33,955 bases of DNA from an uncultured Methanobrevibacter sp. (GTDB lineage: Archaea; Methanobacteriota; Methanobacteria; Methanobacteriales; Methanobacteriaceae), in assembly GCA_947628455.1 (NCBI GenBank), contig CANQZY010000003.1:1-33955 (forward strand), in the 5' to 3' direction. The notes beneath the pieces are model-generated. The model worked only from the letters and a program-made list of their open reading frames with translations. It did not search any database and was not told the DNA's origin. Both the position numbers and the translations under genes were made by a program. Positions 9,187 through 18,342 of the stretch are shown here, piece by piece. The first letter of the stretch is position 1. The number at the start of each line of letters is the position of its first letter.

Positions 9187-12100
9187 TATAATTCTACTCC
9201 TCTCGATTTAATTGCCATTCTTTTATTACTAACATTTTCAGATGCTTCAGCAGTAGCTTCAGCTAATTCTTCTTTGCCAACGTAAAAATATAAAGGTCTA
9301 TTAGCAATATTTTTAACATATTCAACCAATTTTGAATTATCATTGCTTATGTTCAATTTTGTTGACATTAATCCTTTTAAACCGCCTAATTTGTTATACA
9401 AAGCATTTTCTTCTTTTGTTAAGACTCTTTCCCCATAATCCAAATATGCAGGATAATAATCAGATGGAACAAAATCGATACCTGTTTTTAAACGTGGCAA
9501 TTTTAATTCGCTGATTTTTGATACACTGACACCTGGTAATTTGTTTATTAAATTAATCGCACCATTAATTAGTTTAATTGCTTTATTAATTGTATTCTCT
9601 ATTAAACTAATAACTCCATTTAAACCAGATTTTACAGAATTAGAAATCGCATCTCCAATCGTTTTTCCCAAACTTGAAAATTTCGTTTTAATTTTTGACC
9701 ATAAAGAGCCAAAGAAATCACCGATATTTGAGAAAATTGACTTAACTGCTGAATATGCTTCATTAAATTTTTCTTTAAAGAACTTTCCAACTGGTGCAAA
9801 AACATTTTTTATCTGATTATATTTTTCACTGAACCATTGACCAATATTTGCAAATACATTTTGAATAGATAAAATTGCTTCAGTAAATCGATCACTAAAC
9901 CATTGACCAATATTTGCAAATACATTTTGAATTTCAGTAAATCGATCACTGAACCACTGTCCTATTCCAATAAAAATTTGTACTATATTATTCCAAATTT
10001 CTGTTGCATATCCGACAATCAAATCTTTAAAAGCCAAGACTTCATTTAGTATTGGCTGTATAATATTTTCATTTACCCAATTTGAGAGTCCAACAAAAAC
10101 AGCTACAATTATTTCACCAATTTTAGCAATAATTTCTATAATTTTTGAAACAATCGGAATTATATAATTGTTTAATAACGTCATAAATGGTTGGACAATA
10201 TATTGATTTAAAATATTACCAATTTTTGAAAACACTGATGTAACAGGTTGAATCAAATTTTGATCAAACCATTGACCAATGCCAGAAAAAAATGACTTAA
10301 TTTTCTGAACAAAATTATCAACAAAATTTCTGAACACGTCACAATGTTTATATAGTAATTTAAATGCTCCAGCGAAAGGATTGGCAATAAAAATTAAGAT
10401 ATCTTTCCAGTTGTTTGTGAAAAAAGATATTATTTTTTGAAACAAATTAACGACAAAATCAATTGACGTTTGTACTACTTTTTTTATATTTTCCCAAGAT
10501 TTTTGCCAAAATTCTCTAAACCAGTCACATTTGTTCCATAAAAGCACAAATGCAGCGACTAAAGCTGCAATTGCAGCTATAATCCATGTTATTGGACATC
10601 CTAAAAGAGCTGTATTCAATAATCCTTGTACTACGGTAAATGCTTTTGTAATTCCATTCCAAGCTGTCGTTGCAGCTGAGACTAAAATTGTTGATTCTTT
10701 TAATTTTTTATATAAATCTATTGTTGTTAATATCGTTTTAGCTCCTTTATTAAAAATTAAAACCATTGATGTTAAACCAAGAACCATTTTAGATATTGAA
10801 AGAATTGTATTTTTAGCTTCAGGACTTAAATTATTCAACCAATTAACAAATTTATTCAATTTTTCTGTAACACTATTTAGTTTTGGAATTAAAAGATTGC
10901 CGAATGATATTCCTAAATCAACAACATTGTTTTTCAGAATCTTTATTTTTGATTCTGTTGTTCCATATCTAGTTGCTGCTTCTTTTGCCAAAGCGTTATT
11001 TTCGTCCCATGCAGCATTTGCTCTTCCAATCGCATCTTTCATGACACCAGATGCGTTTGATAATGAAAGAATTGTATTCGAAAGTCTTACTTCAGATAAT
11101 CCCATATCGTCTAATACAGCAATTGCTGATTTTCCATTTCTTTTAGTATCATTTAGTCCGCCAATAAATGCTGATAAAGCATTGACAGAATCTTGTTCAA
11201 AAGCTTTTTTAAATTGTTTACTTGTCATGCCAGCTATTTCAGCATATTTCTTAAGATCACTTCCACCAAGTTCAACAGCAACTTGAATCTTCTTTAATAA
11301 TTTAGACATTGCTGAACCACCGGCTTCAGCTTCAATACCAACAGATGACATTGCTGCTGATAAAGCAAGAATTTGAGGTTCAGATAAACCTGCTAATTCA
11401 CCAGTAGCAGCAAGTCTAGTAGCCATTTCTACAATATCGCGTTCAGTAGTGGCAAAATTGTTACCTAAATCTACTATTGTTGATCCTAATTTTGAATAAT
11501 CTTTTGATGACATTTTAGTTACGTTTGCAAATTTAGCTAATGCACTAGCGGCTTCTGTTGCTTCAAGATTTGTTGCTTCTCCTAAATCAATCATAACCCT
11601 AGTAAAGCTCAATATATCTTCTGTTTTAATTCCTAATTGACCTGCAGCTTCTGCAACATTTGAAATTTCAACAGCTGAAGCAGGTAATTCTTTAGCCATG
11701 TCTCGAATTCCAGTTTTCAACTCTTCCAATTCTTCATCTGTTGCATCAACAGTTTTTTTTACACCTGTGAACGCACTTTCAAAATTAATACTAGCCTTTG
11801 TTGCTGCTGTTCCAATACCAACAAGAGCACCTGATAAAACAGTCATTTTTTTGCTTAGTTTTTCTGTTGTTTTTTGTACATTTTCTAATGTTGTTTTTAC
11901 TTTAGAAAGTTTACTAGAATTTTCATTTAAAGATTTATTTGTTTTATCAATTTCATTTTTTAAATATGCTTGTTTGTTTTTTGCATCTTCTAATTTGTTC
12001 TGCCATTTTCTCACTTCTTCAGAATCTTCACCAAATTTCAATTTTGCTTCATCCAAAGTTTTATTAATCAATTCAATATTTTTATCTGTTTTTTCCAATT

Positions 12101-12284
12101 CTGTTTGCAACAATTCTTTTCTTTTATTTAACAGATCGACATTTTTACTATTACCCTCTAATTGAGTACTATTTGTTCGTAATTGTTTATTTAAATTGGT
12201 GATTTCTTTATTAATTTTTGTTATTCCTGAAGTAAATTTACTAGTCTCTGCTTCAAATTCTATTTGCACTTGTGTTTTTGCCAT
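9186..12284 (-). CDS. Tail tape measure protein
   Basis: 1032 aa, coiled-coil N-terminus, TP901-like core, hydrophobic segments. Confidence 0.92.
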   Translation of the reverse strand: MAKTQVQIEFEAETSKFTSGITKINKEITNLNKQLRTNSTQLEGNSKNVDLLNKRKELLQTELEKTDKNIELINKTLDEAKLKFGEDSEEVRKWQNKLEDAKNKQAYLKNEIDKTNKSLNENSSKLSKVKTTLENVQKTTEKLSKKMTVLSGALVGIGTAATKASINFESAFTGVKKTVDATDEELEELKTGIRDMAKELPASAVEISNVAEAAGQLGIKTEDILSFTRVMIDLGEATNLEATEAASALAKFANVTKMSSKDYSKLGSTIVDLGNNFATTERDIVEMATRLAATGELAGLSEPQILALSAAMSSVGIEAEAGGSAMSKLLKKIQVAVELGGSDLKKYAEIAGMTSKQFKKAFEQDSVNALSAFIGGLNDTKRNGKSAIAVLDDMGLSEVRLSNTILSLSNASGVMKDAIGRANAAWDENNALAKEAATRYGTTESKIKILKNNVVDLGISFGNLLIPKLNSVTEKLNKFVNWLNNLSPEAKNTILSISKMVLGLTSMVLIFNKGAKTILTTIDLYKKLKESTILVSAATTAWNGITKAFTVVQGLLNTALLGCPITWIIAAIAALVAAFVLLWNKCDWFREFWQKSWENIKKVVQTSIDFVVNLFQKIISFFTNNWKDILIFIANPFAGAFKLLYKHCDVFRNFVDNFVQKIKSFFSGIGQWFDQNLIQPVTSVFSKIGNILNQYIVQPFMTLLNNYIIPIVSKIIEIIAKIGEIIVAVFVGLSNWVNENIIQPILNEVLAFKDLIVGYATEIWNNIVQIFIGIGQWFSDRFTEIQNVFANIGQWFSDRFTEAILSIQNVFANIGQWFSEKYNQIKNVFAPVGKFFKEKFNEAYSAVKSIFSNIGDFFGSLWSKIKTKFSSLGKTIGDAISNSVKSGLNGVISLIENTINKAIKLINGAINLINKLPGVSVSKISELKLPRLKTGIDFVPSDYYPAYLDYGERVLTKEENALYNKLGGLKGLMSTKLNISNDNSKLVEYVKNIANRPLYFYVGKEELAEATAEASENVSNKRMAIKSRGVEL

Positions 12285-12310
12285 TTATTATCACCTCATT
12301 AAAAAAAAAT

Positions 12311-12330
12311 GGCCCACAAAAATGTGGGCC
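12311..12330 (-). terminator. Strong rho-independent terminator-like hairpin before tape measure gene
   Basis: Minus strand GGCCCACA-TTTT-TGTGGGCC followed by A then T9. Confidence 0.75.
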
Positions 12331-12940
12331 TATTTTCCTATTTTTTCTATTTCTTGAGATTTTCGATAATTCATATATTTATCGAAAGCATGTTTATTTT
12401 CTGCTACGCTTATTAAAAACGAATAATCGGCATTCCAAAATATATTTTCATTAACACCTAATATCATTACATAAAATGTGTACATATCCTCAACATCTTC
12501 TAAAATTACATCTGGCATTCCAAAATCACTAGAAGATTCTGAACTCGGAATACGTTTTAAAAATTCATTTATAAATTTTACTTGTTTTTTTTTGAAATCA
12601 ATTTATCAACAATATCGCCAAGAGTTTCTAAATCTTCAGGACACAACTCTAAAAACTCTTCAAAATTATAGAAATTATCAGTTTCAAATTTATTACATAC
12701 ATAAGCTGTATAAACAATCGTTACTAATGATAATAAATCAGCTTCTTTTTGTTTCAAAAGTGCATTATTATAATTTTCATATAATTTAGGTTGTTTATAC
12801 TTCAAACGATAAATTTTTAATAAATTAAGAGTTAATTCAATTGTTTCATTATTTTTTAATGTAAAAGAAACAGGACTTGAAATTATTGGTTTAAAAACAC
12901 TATCATCATTTGTTTTTAATACTTCTATATTTTCATTCAT
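12330..12940 (-). CDS. Tail assembly chaperone gpG and -1 frameshift product gpGT
   Basis: ORF 12578-12940 ends TCA AAA AAA AAC AAG TAA; -1 frame at A AAA AAC runs open into ORF 12330-12518. Confidence 0.85.
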
Positions 12941-13200
12941 TATTTTCTTTTCCTTCCTCTTTTTGGTGTTTGTCCTGGATCTTGATCACCTTCTGGTGTT
13001 TGTCCTGGATCTTGATCACCTTCTGGTGTTTGTCCTGGATCTTCAAGATTATCTATTCTTTTTACATAAGGATCATTCAAAGAATAAGATTCAATATATT
13101 CTGCTCTTTCTTCATCCTCAATAGAGAAGATATCTCCTCTTTTTCTTTTAACATTTTCTACCTTATCTTTAAAACTTCTTAAGACTACATATTTTCTCAT
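12940..13200 (-). CDS. Small protein with DPGQTPEGDQ C-terminal repeats
   Basis: ORF downstream of major tail protein; repeats visible in DNA and protein. Confidence 0.7.
   Translation of the reverse strand: MRKYVVLRSFKDKVENVKRKRGDIFSIEDEERAEYIESYSLNDPYVKRIDNLEDPGQTPEGDQDPGQTPEGDQDPGQTPKRGRKRK
12965..13044. repeat. 30-bp tandem repeat (2 full + 20-nt partial copy)
   Basis: GGTGTTTGTCCTGGATCTTGATCACCTTCT repeated without mismatch. Confidence 0.95.
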
Positions 13201-13210
13201 AATTTTCCTC

Positions 13211-13804
13211 CTACAAAGCAGCTTTTACTAATTCTGGTGAAAATTCGTTTAGCCATTTATCAATTGTGACTGTTTCGTCTAATTGTGATACGATAGCCTC
13301 ATATTTACCTTGTCCATCATCATCAGGCATTATTCCAAGTGTTAGTTCAATTTCTGCAACTTCTTCAGCACCATTTTCAATCGTTTGTGCTTGACCAGAT
13401 GTAATAACACAATTTGGATATGCAAGTAGCATTTCATTATCATCTTCATCTGCAACTAGTGCATACAATCCAAATGGAGCATGAATAGATTTATTTCCGT
13501 AAGAAGTAATACCATCTTTATAGCCATCGCTTATTGCGCCAAACATTTTTTGATAAAGGTAATATGGTATGTGTCCTTTCCATTTATTTTCACCCTCACC
13601 AGTTTCTTTTATAACTTGTTTTGCAGTAATACCATTACATTTTTTAGTTATCACTTTTACATTCATAGCCTCTTCAAAAGATCCTGTACAATTAATAGGA
13701 TCTGATGTATTTTCTTGTGAATTATGAAATTTTATGCCAATTTTTTTAACTTCAAATTTTGAAAAAACTTTTTTGTAATCAGTCATTTTTTCTCCTCCAA
13801 TCAT
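13211..13804 (-). CDS. Major tail protein
   Basis: Position and phi13/TP901-like major tail protein features. Confidence 0.8.
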   Translation of the reverse strand: MIGGEKMTDYKKVFSKFEVKKIGIKFHNSQENTSDPINCTGSFEEAMNVKVITKKCNGITAKQVIKETGEGENKWKGHIPYYLYQKMFGAISDGYKDGITSYGNKSIHAPFGLYALVADEDDNEMLLAYPNCVITSGQAQTIENGAEEVAEIELTLGIMPDDDGQGKYEAIVSQLDETVTIDKWLNEFSPELVKAAL

Positions 13805-14256
13805 TTAAAACTTTTATCAGTTTCTTTACTTAAAATTTTTATAAGTTCATTAATTTCAGTATTTTTCATACTGTTAGCAGTCTTTTCGTGAAAAGGATTT
13901 GCTCCTTTATTTTTACTTGTACCTTTTCCTGTTGCCGGAAAATACAAATAATAATAACTTTTTTTAGCATTCTTATACTCTTTTTTGGTAGTATTCTTGC
14001 CATCTGTATTATTGGAAATTTTTACAGCTAAATTATAATTATATTGTTTGTACCATGTATTGTTTTTGGCATGACGTGTTCCTTTTTTTGAAACAGGCAA
14101 AAAAGAAGTAGCTTTATTGATTATTTTTTTTGCTGTTGTGTTATGAAGATAATCATTAATCTTTTCTTCAACATTTTCAGGATATTTATTCAGAATCTGA
14201 ACAAAATTATCAATATCACTTTGATCAACACTGATTTTAGTCTTCTCGTATGACAT
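13801..14256 (-). CDS. HK97 gp10-like neck/tail protein
   Basis: Basic small protein in canonical position. Confidence 0.65.
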   Translation of the reverse strand: MSYEKTKISVDQSDIDNFVQILNKYPENVEEKINDYLHNTTAKKIINKATSFLPVSKKGTRHAKNNTWYKQYNYNLAVKISNNTDGKNTTKKEYKNAKKSYYYLYFPATGKGTSKNKGANPFHEKTANSMKNTEINELIKILSKETDKSFK

Positions 14257-14602
14257 TTTTGATTGTCCTTGTAAATGTGATTATTGCAACTTCACAAACC
14301 ATATCACTATTTCCTTTATGTTCATAATCAAAATCAATTGATTCATCAGCCAATCTAATGCCAGGAATGCGTAAAATTGCTTGAATTATTTTTATTAATG
14401 TTTCATCAGTAATTTCTTCTTCTCTTACTATTGCAACTTGAATATAATTTTGAAGATCTAATGATGAAGGACTTTTTTTATTTGTTCTTCCTTTTCTAAT
14501 AACGCAATAATCCCACAAAGATAGTTCTACATTTTGTGGAACTAAACCATAAAAATGTTTTTCTTTTATTTCATCTAACTTTGCTTCAATTTCTTGTTTC
14601 AA
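14237..14602 (-). CDS. Tail completion/head-tail joining protein
   Basis: Synteny in HK97-like connector block. Confidence 0.55.
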   Translation of the reverse strand: MKQEIEAKLDEIKEKHFYGLVPQNVELSLWDYCVIRKGRTNKKSPSSLDLQNYIQVAIVREEEITDETLIKIIQAILRIPGIRLADESIDFDYEHKGNSDMVCEVAIITFTRTIKNVIRED

Positions 14603-14936
14603 TTTTTCTCACCCTTTCAAGGTATAAATACATTTCTTTATAATCTTTGTCTGGTGATACATCATAAATATCAAATAAATCATTTCCAATAAGAGCTTTT
14701 TTACTTGAATCAATTAGTGAATTATATCTAATAGATATTTTTAATGATAATTTTCTATCATTATTTAAAGCAAATTGTTGATCTTGATCACGAATATTTT
14801 CGTTTCTATATGAAGAATGACAAAGATATTGCAATTGAGATTTTGAAATTATATTTTTATTTATAAATTCTTCTTTTGGTATAAAAAAAGAAACGATTCC
14901 ATCTTTATATGCTTTCTGTTGTAGCATTGTTTTCAT
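14586..14936 (-). CDS. Head closure protein
   Basis: Synteny. Confidence 0.55.
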   Translation of the reverse strand: MKTMLQQKAYKDGIVSFFIPKEEFINKNIISKSQLQYLCHSSYRNENIRDQDQQFALNNDRKLSLKISIRYNSLIDSSKKALIGNDLFDIYDVSPDKDYKEMYLYLERVRKIETRN

Positions 14937-15231
14937 CAGAATCGTTCTTTCTTTTTAAGAAACTTATATCGTCTTTATAATTATGTAAAAATTCAGTTTT
15001 TGTATAGCCATTCCAGATATATAAAACCAAATTTTTTAAAAGGCTTTTATAATCAAAAAGATCTTTATCTGAAAAATCAATTTCTTCTTTTTTATACCAA
15101 CCCGTATATTTTTTAATATCAATATACGATTCTTCTATAATTTTCGTTAATTTGCTTAGCAATTCTTCATCATTGTTATAAATATCACAATATCGCTTTA
15201 TTTCTTCTATTAATTCTTCTTTAAATACCAT
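14905..15231 (-). CDS. Head-tail connector (gp6-like)
   Basis: Size and position directly after capsid. Confidence 0.65.
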   Translation of the reverse strand: MVFKEELIEEIKRYCDIYNNDEELLSKLTKIIEESYIDIKKYTGWYKKEEIDFSDKDLFDYKSLLKNLVLYIWNGYTKTEFLHNYKDDISFLKRKNDSDENNATTESI

Positions 15232-15237
15232 TATTCA

Positions 15238-16434
15238 TTAAATTGTTGCTTCTTCTGTTTGAACTTTTCCAGTTACCTCAGCTTTAACAACAGTATAGAA
15301 TTCTTCTAATTCACTAATATCTAGAAGCAATGCAACATTATTGTCTTTTGCAATTCCACCCATGAACATTTTAGTCTTATATGTTCTAGCATCTTCCAAA
15401 AATTTGAACTCATCTGAATAATCAATGTTTCCATTTTTAGAATGTCCTATACCTGCATAGTATAAATGAGGCAAGAACAAAATAGCTTTTCCTTCTGTCA
15501 TGCAATTTACTTGAATGACTTCAGTAGGAATAGGGAAAATATCATTAATATATCTACCATCTACCATCGTTGTTGTTGCTGGCATAATCTTTGTTAGATA
15601 ATCAACAGGATTACAAATCATAGTTAAATCTTTAATAACTCGACTATTTCCTTTTTCAGTTTTAGCAATTTTAGCAACAAGTTCACCATAATTTTTTGGT
15701 GTAAAACTTTTAACTTTAATTGCTTCTTTTTCTGGATAACCAGTTTCAGAATTAAAAGATACTCCTTTATGAATATCACGATTTAATCCGACTGGCATGT
15801 CTTTACCATTACCAAGAACGATTCCGTATTCACTACCTTCAGCAATAGCATCTTTTAATACCTCTCTATAATATGTATCTAAGAATTCTGGTCCAAGATC
15901 AAGCATATCTAAAGCAAGAATTGCATAGCAACTCAATTTATTTTGTGAAAAATCAATCTCACTAATATCAGCTTCTATTTGAGAAGTGATTTGAGATGTA
16001 ACTTTTCCCCACAAATAACTTTTAGCATTTTCGCCATGAACTAAAACTTTAGTCAAATATTTAACGTATTTAAACTTAATTTTTTTCAATAATGGATGTT
16101 CTTGTTTTAATTCATTAAACACATCCTCTATAATTGTTACTTCAACTGATGGCAACAAATCAGCTACAGCATCCTTTGGATGATCACTTTTTGCTGCTTC
16201 TATCCATTTATTGTAAAATGTTCTTTCTTTTTTTGTTAATTGTCTAATTCCTCTTGAAGCTAAAATACTGCGATCAGTAGAATCATCAATATCTTCAAAC
16301 TTCTTTACAACACGATCAAGGATTTCTTGTTGCCATTTGTCATATGCTTCTTTTATTTTTGCTTCATCTTTTGATTTTAGTGCATCCATAATATTAGCAA
16401 CTGCACTAACATTGCTTTTAGTTAAATCTTCCAT
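15238..16434 (-). CDS. HK97-type major capsid protein
   Basis: 398 aa, typical capsid sequence GIVLGNGKDMPVGLNRDI; after ClpP-like protease. Confidence 0.88.
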   Translation of the reverse strand: MEDLTKSNVSAVANIMDALKSKDEAKIKEAYDKWQQEILDRVVKKFEDIDDSTDRSILASRGIRQLTKKERTFYNKWIEAAKSDHPKDAVADLLPSVEVTIIEDVFNELKQEHPLLKKIKFKYVKYLTKVLVHGENAKSYLWGKVTSQITSQIEADISEIDFSQNKLSCYAILALDMLDLGPEFLDTYYREVLKDAIAEGSEYGIVLGNGKDMPVGLNRDIHKGVSFNSETGYPEKEAIKVKSFTPKNYGELVAKIAKTEKGNSRVIKDLTMICNPVDYLTKIMPATTTMVDGRYINDIFPIPTEVIQVNCMTEGKAILFLPHLYYAGIGHSKNGNIDYSDEFKFLEDARTYKTKMFMGGIAKDNNVALLLDISELEEFYTVVKAEVTGKVQTEEATI

Positions 16435-16446
16435 ATTTTTATCCTC

Positions 16447-17181
16447 CTATTTTATGGCATTTAAAAAAGTAGATAGATAATCTACTTCTTCATCATTTTT
16501 TATTGATTCTTTTTGCTCAATTTCTTGAACTTTATTTTCTACTTCTTTTACTTTTTCTATTAATCTATTATTTTTTTTAATAGAATTAAAAATAAATTTT
16601 CTAGCAGATTGATACTGTTCATCATTTGCTTCATCACCTTCAATTGCAGTGGCAAATCCTTTATCCAAAGCTTCGGAAGGCAAAATATAACTTTCATTAT
16701 CAAGTAATTCTTTTAATTCTTCTTCTGTTATACTTATACACGACATATAAGCGTTTATTAACGCTTGCGTTGTTTTATCCAAATCATCAGCTGTTTTTCT
16801 CAATTCTTTTGAATTTCCAACAGCACGAGACCAAGGATTATGAATCATTAACATACTCGAATTGTACATAATTCTTTCGTCGCCTGCCATGAAAATGATA
16901 CTTGCAATAGAACATGCAAATCCTGAACAATACGTTTTTATTTTAGCTTTGTGAGCCTTTAAAGTGTTATAAATTGCTAATCCTTCTGCAACTTCTCCAC
17001 CATAGCTGTTAATAAAAACGTTGATAGTATCGACGTCTAAATTTTTTAATTCATTAGCAATATCGTTGGAAGAAACGTCGTTGTCTAGCCATTTCCATGA
17101 AGTGATTTCACCAAAAATAAATAAATTAGCTTCATTCTCTTTCTGTTCCAAGGCGTAATACTTTTTGTTCACTGTCATCAC
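16447..17181 (-). CDS. ClpP-like prohead protease (S14)
   Basis: NVFINSYGGEVAEGLAIYNTLKAHKAKIKTYCSGFACSIASIIFMAGDERIMYNSSMLMIHNP. Confidence 0.93.
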   Translation of the reverse strand: MMTVNKKYYALEQKENEANLFIFGEITSWKWLDNDVSSNDIANELKNLDVDTINVFINSYGGEVAEGLAIYNTLKAHKAKIKTYCSGFACSIASIIFMAGDERIMYNSSMLMIHNPWSRAVGNSKELRKTADDLDKTTQALINAYMSCISITEEELKELLDNESYILPSEALDKGFATAIEGDEANDEQYQSARKFIFNSIKKNNRLIEKVKEVENKVQEIEQKESIKNDEEVDYLSTFLNAIK

Positions 17182-18331
17182 CTCCTTCCGTTGATTCTGA
17201 AGAATTCAAAACTTCATCAATTGGGCCAAAATTCTTTGTCATCCAATATGTTTTACTAGATTTAGTATTTCTTGGAAGTTCTCCAAGTTTTTCGCGAATA
17301 CCATCTATATTTTCAATACCACTTGACAAAATCTTTTCTAGTTTATCTGATATTAAGAACATATCCTTGAAGATTATATCAGTGTACTCAAATTGTGTTT
17401 TCATACCTCTTTTTATTTCATCTTCCGTATAAAATTTGGAATCAATTTCAGAACAAATCATTTCTAAAATAGGTTTTACCGAAAATGTCAAAAAAGAAGT
17501 AATCAAATCATTAGTATTAGTTACATTTCCATAAAGCAAACCCACTGGAATATGAAAAGCTTCTGCTGCTGTTTCAAAAGCATCTTTTTTTAAAGACAGA
17601 ATATCAGTTGCATTTCCTCTTTGAGTAGTATCAAATCTTTGCAAATTGTAATCTTCATATTCAGGCAAAATTCCTTTCTTACTTGATAAAAAAGGTTTTA
17701 AAGAATCATTAATAAATTTATTATATTTTGCTGAATCAGTTTTTGATCCAATATCCACATTATTAATTTTTAATTTATACTTTACTCCATTTGTTTCAAT
17801 AAATGAATCTATTGCAGAACTGACAATATCGTCATAATCATTAAACATACTAAACAAAAATCTTTTTATTTCTTGTTGTTCCAATTTGAAAAAGAAAACA
17901 TCTTGAGCTTTTTTCTTATAAATATAATCTTCTCCGATATATATATCATAAAAAATATTTTCTTTTGTTGATCCTTCTTCCAAAGAATAAGAATCAGCAA
18001 TATACAAATTATTTTTTACTGGAACAACTAAAACCTCTCCTTTTGTAAAAAGTTCATCTAACAATTTATCTTTAAAATAAACAATATTTTCGTTCGGATT
18101 AGGTCTTTTATTCCATAAAAAATACAGATGATCTTTTATTTCTGTTTTTCCATCATAAATTTTTAAACTAGCATTTTTTATAGCAGCTTTAATATAAGAA
18201 ATAGCTAAATAATACGCTGTTAATTTATATTCTAGTGATTGTGATATATCTTTTTTTATAAATTCAATTTCCGTTTTATTTTGTTCATTGGTCTTGATTC
18301 GAATATTTCCTAAAAAATCAAATATTTTCAT
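17132..18331 (-). CDS. Portal protein
   Basis: HK97-type portal features; between TerL and protease. Confidence 0.88.
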   Translation of the reverse strand: MKIFDFLGNIRIKTNEQNKTEIEFIKKDISQSLEYKLTAYYLAISYIKAAIKNASLKIYDGKTEIKDHLYFLWNKRPNPNENIVYFKDKLLDELFTKGEVLVVPVKNNLYIADSYSLEEGSTKENIFYDIYIGEDYIYKKKAQDVFFFKLEQQEIKRFLFSMFNDYDDIVSSAIDSFIETNGVKYKLKINNVDIGSKTDSAKYNKFINDSLKPFLSSKKGILPEYEDYNLQRFDTTQRGNATDILSLKKDAFETAAEAFHIPVGLLYGNVTNTNDLITSFLTFSVKPILEMICSEIDSKFYTEDEIKRGMKTQFEYTDIIFKDMFLISDKLEKILSSGIENIDGIREKLGELPRNTKSSKTYWMTKNFGPIDEVLNSSESTEGGDDSEQKVLRLGTERE

Positions 18332-18342
18332 TTAATCACTTC

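Noticed and set aside
10531-11286. 251-aa plus-strand ORF
   Set aside because: Antisense to the tape measure gene; no RBS/domain support, a by-product of biased codon composition.
11698-12165. 155-aa plus-strand ORF
   Set aside because: Antisense to the tape measure N-terminal coiled coil; low-complexity F/S-rich translation.
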